A stretch of 64,000 nucleotides of DNA from Anaspis maculata (lineage: Eukaryota; Arthropoda; Insecta; Coleoptera; Scraptiidae), in contig OX421963.1 in assembly GCA_949128115.1 (NCBI GenBank), positions 83,337,602 through 83,401,601 on the forward strand. Direction: 5' to 3'. Positions within the stretch are counted from its first letter, which is position 1. Each line of letters opens with the position of its first letter. Below the pieces are notes generated by a model. That model had not been told where the DNA came from. It did no database searches and saw only the letters and a program-made list of their open reading frames with translations. This document shows, one piece after another, positions 44,263-54,500 of this stretch. A program made the position numbers and the translations under genes.

Positions 44263-46044
44263 TCCATCTGGGCTGAGCTTCAGTGCTGGATGCTAGTGCT
44301 CGCAGAACGGTACCTCGCGGTGGAAAAGGAGCGATCTTGTGGGGTGGGGTAGACGACCTACGATTGAGATTTGCAATGTCCTAGAATGCCACGATCGACA
44401 CGGGGTGGACTTCAACTTCTCAGTGGGTGGTACCTGCAGTCCAGGGGTTGGGGTTGGAACTTCGACAGAGCTTTGAGCGACACTTCTGAATACGCGCTGC
44501 TGAGTTTAGGGAATCGCGAAACGGATAGAAACTAGAAAGAACTAAAATCGCGTTTGTTGAAACCAGGGTTCGGACCCTGTCCTAGAGTCGTAATTGTTAA
44601 TAATAATCGGTTTAGGGCAACGACCCCCCCCCCTCCGTGAAACTAATATGACTTTGTTTTAGCGTGCAACTGCAGTTACTTAGATTTCCATGTTGGTTGG
44701 GTTATTGAGTACAAGAGAATTATTATTAAATGACGGATGTTATGGAGAGGAGTTTCACCTAGAGGGACGTCTGGTTTGGGGTCGCGTAACACTACTTAAT
44801 TTGTTGCAGTATTCCCATGAAGTTAATGAAGATTGTTTAATCGTGAGATGGAGAGCGGTTCTAATAATTCCCTGGACATTCGACGACGCGACGCTTCGAT
44901 AAATTTGTACCTATAATGAATTGTTATGGCTCAATAGTTGGTTAGCGATCTGATATTTATTTTATAGGGAAAAATGGTTGTTTCGAAGCCTTCTTGCGTT
45001 AGTTCGTCGGCGAGCACCTTTGTAGGTTTTTAGCAACAATGGGGTTCACTTCACACAAACAGAACGGGGTTCAATCCAAAGGGTCTTCACATGGTAAAGT
45101 TTGTACCTTGACTTGAGTAATTGTTCACGTACACCATTGGTTCCAAAGTTTTTGGAAGGGTGAAATTTGGTTTTACATTTCCGGCTATAGGCACTCGCGG
45201 TCGTGAAATCCTTCTAAGCTTCAAGGGCAATTCAAGGTGAAAATAGGTCCAGTTCTCCACAAGGGCACAGGCCATATCCAATCCCTTCCAAAACGGGCAA
45301 AAGATTACCATAGCCTAAAAAGAGTCATGCAAAAAGAATAGTCCAGAAAATAAGAGACGCAGCCTTTGAAAAGAGTTCATAATAGGAGGAGCCCCGCACA
45401 CACCGGCCCACGAACTTAGATTGTAGGGAACAGATGACAACAGAAAAGAGAGGGGGGAGTTCCCATCGCTCGCAAAAGTCACTCAAACCCTTTTGTTAAA
45501 TGTTAAATGTTAAACTCTAACTTAAATGTTGAATCTGATGAATCCACGATAAGAATTTCGAACCACGCCCCCAAACAAAGTTTGAATGTTGGTCAAGGTG
45601 TAGAATCAGGTGTTCATCGGGGTATTGATGTGTGATGGCTTTGAAATAATTATTAGGGGAAAGTCATCTTTTAGGGAACATTTAGAAAACTTAGCTATCT
45701 TAGTTACCAGCGTTGAGGTAGGGTCAGTTATAGGAACGAGCCTTTATTTAAACACTTTGACATGTAAATAGAAGACAATATAACGATTTTATGTTACAAC
45801 TAATGTCTGTGTCTTACTGCGTTCAAACTAGAGGTTAATTCGATCTCAACACGCCCAGGATCTCTATCCTCGAACCACAAGAAGGATGCACAACAGGATG
45901 GTGTCCTGATACTAGACGATCACCGGCCAAAGCTGTCCCAAGAGCGGGAAAAGTGATTTAATTCAAATAAGTTGAATTATTTGGAGTATGTTGGGTTGCC
46001 TATCCATCCAGGCGCAGAAGCTAAAGAGTTAGGGGTGTTTCAAC
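44263..46044 (+). other. 3' part of copy A, non-coding
   Basis: Aligned with copy B but with no convincing frame. It holds the empty site of BEL2 (ATTAC at 45304-45308). It ends with a conserved block (GGATCTCTATCCTCGAACCA... to GTTTCAACA) after which similarity to copy B stops. Confidence 0.55.
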
Positions 46045-46047
46045 AAT

Positions 46048-46195
46048 CATTATTGAAAAACGGCTCTACCGTTTTTTTTAATTTTTGTGTTAAAATAATC
46101 CTAAGATAGTGTAGGGAAAATAAGCACAAAAATCTAGGAGGTGCACATACTTTTGGGTTGAACTCGTTTCAGGCTAGGCGTGACGTCTGCAAGAA
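46048..46195. repeat. Repeat R, inverted right copy
   Basis: Inverse of 33123-33276, ending AGGCTAGGCGTGACGTC. Confidence 0.7.
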
Positions 46196-46739
46196 GACTT
46201 ACCGTGACATCATCTCTTAAAAGTTGCTCAGGGGCCTAATGAACATTTTGTGACAAGTCTCATCGCTTGATCATTCTTTGCGAGGTTGTAGCCCCCATAA
46301 CGTCCGGACTAACTGTGATTCCGCTGATTTCTGTTTGTGCCCCTGAAAGATAGGCAACCTGCTGCCACAACTCATCGCTAAGGTCGATATAATGCCCGTA
46401 ACTAGTGAATGTCAAGTGGAGGACTGATCCCGGCCCATGAAAGTCACCGAAACGAACGATTTGTTGAGGTTTTGAAATCTATCCCTGTTAGGTAGACAAC
46501 TCGTTATACTGCTGCTCTCCCAGGTTTGCAACCTTGTCTCCACTTCTCAAAAGTAAGTAAATATGAATTGATTTTCAAAATTTTGCCTCTCCTGTGTTTC
46601 TTCAAGGGACTTTTACTTGAATATGATCGAAAAACACATATTAAAAAAAAACTTTGCCCACTAATCGGTTATTCAGCAACAACCAGTCTCCTATTGAATA
46701 TTAAAAAAATGTACCCCTCCATAGCCGCTGGTATCCTAC
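46196..46739. other. Spacer, no gene seen
   Basis: No repeat or coding feature recognised. An open frame starting at 46526 runs into the foldback at 46740 and is judged spurious. Confidence 0.4.
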
Positions 46740-47975
46740 ATACAGGGTGGAATGAATTTTTTCACAACGCTTATTATCTTCATCGAATCAACCCAGACAA
46801 AAGCCAATTCCAGCTCTGTTACAAGCCATTAATCTCTTATTCAAGATATAAAAATGTCACATTCCTCAAACCCCATAAACACAATCTACATGGTGAAACA
46901 TACTGTATTTGTTATATTTTTTTCTGGATGAAATTATTTCGGATTACAATCTTATCAGCTAACTCAATGAATAAATAAAAAAATAAGTTTATTTTTTCTT
47001 CGGTTAATACAAATACAATAAACAAGAGAATTAAGCCATATTAAAAGACTAAAAAATTACGATCTCAAGTATAAAATATGAATAAACAAATAAGCAGAAT
47101 TAGGACATGCACAAAATAGGTACAACTATGTAAAAACAAAAACTATTCATTTTGAGCGAAAGCTCTGGGTTCCATTAAACTGGGAATAAATATGTAAATC
47201 GAAATGGAGTTTTCTCTTGTCATATTTATTTTCCAGTGTTGTATGCCAGTCTTTGGACAACAGCTCGCGGTGAACTTGTCGGATGGGCATGTACAGTGGG
47301 CAGTCAAAAATAATATGTTAGAGTTAGACAGATTCCGGACCATGCATACCTATTGCAAACTGTGCAGTCCTCCATCTGGGAAATCTTGTAAGCTGCACCG
47401 TTGTTCACGTATATAAGGTGAGCGACAACCTAATCGAGAGACGGAGCTGAGAGACAACCTTGTTCGCTGGAAAGCTCAGAGCTTTCCGCAAGCCATATAA
47501 AAAATTTGCATTTCTGATATCACTTTGACTTGATAAACAAGATGAATTATGTGTTGCTTCCATTTTTGTTGTGCGAGGAGTTGCTGAGGAAATTGTCTTT
47601 GGCAATTTCTTGCGTAACAAAGATCGCAAAAATGCTTGATGCTACAGTAGCCAGTAGCTGCAACGATAGAAGAAATGTGAATTTTTGATATGTTTTGCCA
47701 AATACTTTAGGCTCTCCTTTGAAGTGGGTAAGATTTTCATCGGAATCATTGTGACTCAGGAAAAAAGAAAAGGAAGAAAGGGTGTTCCACCCTGTATGTC
47801 ATGTTTTAGCAGTTTAAGGATTGTGACATTTTTATATCTTGAATGAAACATTATAAACTTGTAGCAGAGCCGGGAATGGTCTTTGACTGGATTGATTTTA
47901 TCAATATAACTGTGTAGTTGAATTTCAATTCAACATAAATGTATTGAAAAGAAATTAATTTCACCCTGTACGTAG
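46740..47975. mobile_element. Foldback element, ACAGGGTG ends
   Basis: The left arm (ACATACAGGGTGGAATGAAT...) pairs with the right arm ending ATTTCACCCTGTACGTAG. Shared blocks include CAAGATATAAAAATGTCACA (left, about 46842) and its inverse near 47825. Non-coding. Confidence 0.65.
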
Positions 47976-49407
47976 ATTACCCAGCAGCTATAGGAGGGAT
48001 GTAGTTTTTCTGGCCTATTCTAACAGAAACAAAAAATCACAAATCTGAATGAGAATAATGCTGATGGCGAGATGGCGTATTCTTGCTAACTGAAGAAGAA
48101 GCTAGAACAGATTGAGTAATAGCCTAGGCTTCTTAGTCTCCTACAATTTTTATAATGTTTACTTGGCAATAACCCATTTAATATGCTTGCAGCTGGTTTT
48201 TCTGAACAGACAATAAAATTGTGGCAAAGACAAAGCCGCATGCTTAGAGGAAAATCCCGGGATATTATACATTACATACCACACCAGCACCACCAGCAGT
48301 AGCCTGATGTAAGAACAATACTACTTATCGCTTATTTCTCGGCAAAAACGTGAAGCGTTCTCTTTCAACCACGAAAAAAGGAGACACAATCATCTTGGCA
48401 TTGCAATAAAGGCTGAAAAAATCGCTCATATTGCGCGCATCAACATGCCACATTCACGCACAGATGAGGCCGGAAAAAGCAAAAATGTGAACAATACCAG
48501 CGCGCGAGTTATGCATTCTCAATAACGTGGTCGTAAAGAAATGAGCAATAAATAATATCGCTCGCAAATGTCACGAAACCTCACCGGCTGCCATCATAGT
48601 TGGGTGCTTACACGGCAAAATCGTTCATTAACGACTATAATAGTAAATCACGGCATAAATACATTTCAAAGTTTGTCCTCCCCCCCTATCAAATTGAAAA
48701 AAAATTGCGGCATCGTAACCGCACTTTTTGTCCTTCTTCCATTTCTGCATCCACTTTTTCGAATTCCTTTGCCCCTCAAAGAGCACTGCACCCAAGTATT
48801 AGCTCGACAAAGTATGCTTTAATATACGGGGAGTTGACAAAGTAGCAATAGGTATTTAATGCTGTTTAATGCGTCCATGACATGAACTTACAGTTAAGCG
48901 ATAATTGGATCTATATATTTCGAAACAAAAATCTAAATGGGTTCTGTAAGTTTATATGCTTGCGGACACTAAATAACACCACTATACATTGTACATCGTG
49001 AGTTTATGGAGGGACAGTAAATATAAAGGCTAAAGACCAAACGGAATGGAAAAATATAATATATGTGCAAGATTGTAAAAGCATTTATTGCATTTCGCGG
49101 CCGCAGGTAACGATAATGATGATTCGAGCCGATCGATCCAGTTGCGGTTCTCTGATGATGCCAAGGCATCACACGAAAATCGTGAATAAGAGTAAAAGTA
49201 AATTGTTATTAATTGATCGCGGTCAAGGCGAAGAATGGCGGAATGTAAGATCCTCTCATTACTCAAGCTTGAGATTATTAGGAAATTCAGCGCGGGCGAG
49301 CTTCCTGAAAAAAAGCTTTCTGAAAGTCGACAGTGCCTACCTGCACTTTTACTTGAGTGATTCTTTTTGATGCAATTCGTATAATTTGTGCTCAGGAGTC
49401 GTGCGCG
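47976..49407. other. Intergenic spacer, no supported gene
   Basis: Open frames on both strands up to 135 codons, none with a recognisable domain. No TIRs or palindromes noted. Ends at the TSD of the large hAT-like structure. Confidence 0.4.
49400..49407. repeat. 8-bp target-site duplication CGTGCGCG (left)
   Basis: CGTGCGCG precedes the left TIR and is repeated at 63392-63399. Confidence 0.85.
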
Positions 49408-50496
49408 CAGTGGCGGACTAAGGGAATTGGGGGCCATGCATGGGCGGAATTGTGAGATAAGGCCCTAAGGAGTGAAAAGTTGAGAATATGAAAAGGAACG
49501 GGCAGACTTTTTGGCCCGCCCTGCCCCGCTGTGATTGAGAAAAACCTAAGAACCAAAAAAATGAGTTGTTAACTTGACTATAAAACGCAGTGGCGTAGTC
49601 AGAGTTTGAGGGCAAAGGCAACCGACGAAGATGCAAATCGGCGAGACGTAGCGCCGCAGCCAAATTTTTTTGGGAATCATAATAATAATGCTGATGATAA
49701 TTGGTATAACTCTCGGTATATTTCAAGCGTTCTGCGATTTCGGTTCTTGATGTTGAAACCTCCCTAACTCTTCAGCTTTTGCGTCTTGCTGGATAGGCAA
49801 CCCCACATACTCCAATTCAATTGAACTTATTTGAATTAAATCACTTTTCCCGCTCTTGGGACAGCTTTAGCTAGTGATCGTCTAATAGTATCAGGACACC
49901 ATCCTCTTGTGTTTCCTTCTTGTGGTTCGAGGATAGAGATCCTGGGCGTGTTGAGATCGAATTAACCTCTAGTCTGAGCGCACTAAGACACAAAAATTAG
50001 TTGTAACATGAAATCCTTGTATTGACCTCCATTTATATGTCAAAGGATTTAAATAGAGACTCGTTCCTAGACCTGACCCTATCTCAACGCTGGTAACTAA
50101 GATAGCTAAGTTTTCTAAGTGTTCCCTGAAAGACGAGTTTCCCCTAATAATCACTTCAAAGCCGTCACACATCAATACTCTGATGACCATCTGATTCTAC
50201 ACCTTGACCAACATTTAAACTTTGTTTGGGGAGCGTGGCTTCATCAGATTCAACATTTTAAGTTAGTGTTATAGGTAATGTTAGGGTTAAGCCCAGCGTC
50301 TAGACACCGAAAAAGAAGTGAGTTACTTTTGCGCGCGATGGGAACTGTCCCTCTCTTTTCTGTTGTTTTCCCTGTTCCCTATAATCTATGTTAGTGAGCC
50401 AGTGTGTGCGGGGCTCCTCCTATTATGAATCTCTTTTTAAAGGCTGCGTCTCTTATATCTGGACTGTTCTTTTTGCATTGCTCTTTTTGGGCTATG

Positions 50497-50501
50497 GTAA
50501 T
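50497..50501. repeat. BEL2 target-site duplication GTAAT (left)
   Basis: GTAAT precedes the left LTR and is repeated at 58006-58010. Copy A shows the single site as ATTAC at 45304-45308. Confidence 0.92.
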
Positions 50502-51470
50502 TGTTAGCGCGGTACACATAAAGACGGCAGCCTTCCGATGAAGGCTGCATTAAAACAATAACTCTTGGATTAGGAAAGCAGCAAGCGACAGTCAGAAATA
50601 AAATTCACAACAACAATCAAAAACTTTAATGCAAAACAAAAGAAAAAAAACACAAACAGACAGAATTACAAAACAATAAAAAAAAAACAATGTGAATTAA
50701 ATGAAATGAAAATTCCGAGTGGTTCTGATCGGGGGCAGATTCGCTGGCGCCGAGTGGCGTCCTGAAAACGAGACGAACTGCACTGAAGGTATACACCCCG
50801 GCAAACGGGAATAAACGGTAAATGGTAAAAAACAATGGAAAATATGGAACTTACGGGATCTTATTCGGTGGCGGCGTCGTCCTGGCGGAGTCCGAAGGCG
50901 GCGTCGTGGTAGATGGCCGTTCTGGTGGTGGATTTCCTTTTGAAATGCACGAGTGCCCGTGTTCGTCACCAAAATGGCGGACGAACGACTCGATCCCGTC
51001 CGAAACTGGAGCTTTGTGTGCGGCTGGCTGGTCCAAGCCGCTCCCCGGTGAAAGCGGTGAAAACTGCCGCTTTCTGGACTTGGAGATGCTGCAGAGATCC
51101 TCCAGGAGTCACTATCGGACGCGATGGGCCTTGGATGGGCTTCGGGTCGAGTACGAATGTACGCCGATGGCACGACAAGATGGCCGCGAGAACGATGACC
51201 AAAAAAAAAGACGGCGTGGCTTCCCGCTCGACGTACGGAGATCGACTCCGCTTCGAACGAAGCGGCAAAGGCACGAGCGGAAAGAAAGCCGAAGAATGCC
51301 GAAGACGGCCGAAGAAAGTGCTGGAGCTCGTTTACGCTTGCGCCTGACAGCCAAGTGCCAGGCACACCGAACAGGGGGTGAGGGGTGAGGACTTGGACAA
51401 CACAGGGATATTTTGGGTTGCATACCCTCAGTGCACACGAATGCAGTTTTCAATGAACGGGGCCGAGACA
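50502..51470 (-). repeat. BEL2 3' LTR (969 bp)
   Basis: On plus it begins TGTTAGCGCGG and ends CCGAGACA. Differences from 57037-58005 include two homopolymer length changes and three substitutions. Confidence 0.92.
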
Positions 51471-51482
51471 TACTCCCCACCA
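51471..51482 (-). promoter_or_regulatory. BEL2 polypurine tract
   Basis: Minus-strand TGGTGGGGAGTA directly before the 3' LTR, as in BEL1. Confidence 0.75.
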
Positions 51483-51589
51483 AAATACCACTCGGGGTAT
51501 TTTCAAAGTTCAAAAATTAATGAAATCAAACATGATACAAAAAGAAAGAGCATAGTGAGAACAATGACGGAAGTGAAAACACAGAATGC

Positions 51590-54500
51590 TCACTGTCCTG
51601 AAGGGAGGGGACAAAGTTTGACCATTGGGCGTCGCAGAACGTCGCGTTGAGTACGGACATCTGCGACACGACAAATGCCATCTTTGCCGGGGAAGAGTTT
51701 CGAAATTCTGCCTAACCTCCACTTCAGAGGGGGAGCGTTTTCGTCCTTGATGAGGACTAAAGACCCCACATCTGCGGATTCAAGGTGACGTGACTTGTGC
51801 CACTTGCCGCGTTGGTACAGCGTGTGTAGATATTCGTCGCGCCAACGCGCCCAGAAACGCTGTTGCATGGATTGGACCAACTGCCATCGCGACAACCTGC
51901 TGATCTTGAGGTGGGACAAATCTGGGTCAGGTGGGGCCGTTAACGGCTCGAGCGTCAAAAAATGACCAGGCGTCAATGGGCACAGATCATTTGGATCCGA
52001 GCTCAGCTCCGAAAGTGGCCGTGAGTTGAGCAACGCTTCAACTTGGGTGACCAACGTGGTCAGCTCTTCAAAGGTGAGTATTTGATCACCCATCACGCGA
52101 GATAGATGAGTTTTGACAGCTTTTATGCCGCTTTCCCACAGCCCGCCAAAGTGGGGACTGGAGGGAGGAATGAAGCGCCAAGTGATGGCTTCGGATTCCG
52201 CGGCGAGTTGCATTGACGTCGTCAATTGCCTATGAGCTCCGACAAAGTTTGTGCCATTGTCGCTATAGATGGTAGAGCAACGACCGCGCCGGGCAATGAA
52301 TCTGCGCAAGGCGGCGAGGAAACCATCTGTTGAGAGATCGGAGGCAACCTCGACGTGCAATGCCTTGGTGGCGAAGCACACGAAAAGACAGATGTACGCC
52401 TTCGTAGTTCTGACACCGCGAGCGCGTGACATGAGGATTGGAAAAGGGCCACCATAGTCGAGCCCGACGCAGCTAAAAGGTTTTAGCTGAGAAATTCGCG
52501 CCGAGGGGAGGTCGCCCATGGTGGGAGAAAAAGTTTGCGGCTTAGTCCGGAAGCACCGGTAACACGATGCAAGATAATGCCGTACCGCGCGTCGCGTGGA
52601 CAATATCCAAAAATTTTGCTGCAGGAGATAGCAGGTATTGTTGAGTCCCGGGTGGCAATGTCGGGAATGAACTTGTCGAATGACGAGTCCTGTCAAGACG
52701 TGACGAGATGGAAGAAGAGCAGGGTGTCTGGTTGCAAATGGCAACTCATGACAATGCTTCAAACGTCCGCCGACGCGGAGAACATCGTCACGATCGAGAA
52801 AGGGTGAAAGTTTTCGAAAGGGTCTTGAACAGGGTTTGCCGTTGCGTAACGACGCGATTTCGACGGCAAATACCTTCTGCTGTACATGTTTGACAATGTA
52901 CAACAAGGCAAAATGGAGCTCTGTATCCGAGAGAGGTCCTGTGAACTTCTCATCGGACTTGCATTTGCAGAACCGATAGAAATAGGCGACAGCGCCCTGA
53001 ATCTTCCGTAAGGAGGATATGCGCAAAAAGAGGTCGTCGATGTCAATCGGCGGCGGCTGCGGCACACGCACGACCAAAGCGAGCTTTCGCTCTTCAGACG
53101 CAATGTCTGGGGAGGACACGGAGAATTTGTCATCCGTCCATGTGTCATCCGCTGATGACGGAAAAGGTGGGCCAGACCACCAGAGGGAGCACGAAAGCAT
53201 GTCTTCGGGAAACAATCCGCGCGAAGCTGGGTCGGCGGGATTGTCCGATGTTGAGACATGTCTCCAACACTGAGGCGGGACACGCTGTTGAATATGCTCA
53301 ACACGGTGAGCAACAAATGTTTTCCAGCGGTGCGAAGAGGAACGCAGCCAGCTGAGAACAACCGTAGAATCGGTCCACGCAAATATGGCATCGAACTGTA
53401 CGGTTCCTGCGAGCGCTGCAACGGTGAAGGCAACGAGATTGGAAAGTAGGACCGCTGCACACAATTCGAGACGGGGTACGGTCAGCAATTTGACTGGAGC
53501 CACCTTTGATTTGGCGGTTAGGAGACGAATGGTGGGAACACCATTTCGAAGGTAACGAACGTACAACACGCTCGCGTACCCAGATTCAGATGCGTCGCAA
53601 AAGGCGTGCAACTGGCACCTGTCTGCAGGCGACAGAAAAGTATGCCGTGGAATTTGCAACCGCGAAAGTTGCGATAGCTCGGATTGAAAACGCAACCACT
53701 GCTGACATACGATGTCTGGAGGGGTGTCGTCCCAATCAAGGCCAAGTTTCCATAACCGTTGGATTAAATGTTTGGCGAAAAATGCAACAGGGCACAGAAA
53801 GCCGAGCGGATCGTAAATCCGAGCCACCTCCGACAAGATGGACCGTTTTGTGCACGGTAGTTCATTTGGATGAACCGTGAATGAAAAGGTGTCTGTTGCC
53901 GCTTGCCACTGGAGGCCAAGAATTTTTACAGTATTGTCAGCAACGTCACTGAAAGTGGACGGCTGAGTTCGAACGTGATCAAGTGGTATGTCTTGCAGCA
54001 CATCAGGGTGATTGCTTGCCCACTTGCGCAATTCAAAGCAACCCGATTGGAGCAGGTTGATTAGCTGCGTTTGTAATTCCCGTGCTGATTCCACGGAGTT
54101 CGCACCGCAAAGTAGATCGTCTACATACAAATTACGGCGAATTGCCTGCGAAGCCAATGGAAACTTCGAGGCGCTTTGTTCTGCCAAGTGAAGCAACGTG
54201 CGAACCGCTAGAAACGGTGCCGAAGAAACACCATATGTAATGGTGTTCAATTGGTACGTTTCAATGGGTCGATCAGGGGAGAAACGAAAGCGAATGAGTT
54301 GATACTTGCGATGTTCGGGCGAGATAAGTATCTGCCGATACATCTGACGGATGTCACAAGTAAAAACGATCGGCTCACACCGAAACTGCAGTAGCAAAGC
54401 TGCTATGTCCTGTTGTAACTTAGGACCGACGAGAAGCGTCTCGTTGAGAGATAAATGACTCGGCGCTTGCGCCGAAGCATCAAAAACGACGCGAATTTTC

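Larger units (their letters stand above)
34820..46044 (+). repeat. Unclassified duplicated unit, copy A (contains BEL1)
   Basis: Without BEL1, copy A is 34820-36466 plus 43964-46044. It aligns, inverted, with copy B (49757-60022) almost end to end: 34820-34985, 35990-36466, and 43964-46044. The stretch of about 34990-35880 has no counterpart and contains older repeat DNA. Copies are clearly diverged by substitutions and small indels. It begins with a conserved TATA block. The function is unknown; a transposable element, an inverted segmental duplication or a dead gene pair are all possible. Confidence 0.7.

Noticed and set aside
44560..44600. GGTTCGGACCC resembling a tRNA T-arm
   Set aside because: No acceptor, D-arm or anticodon arm can be built around it.
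46526..46978. 150-codon open frame
   Set aside because: Half of it lies in the left arm of the foldback at 46740-47975; no domain.
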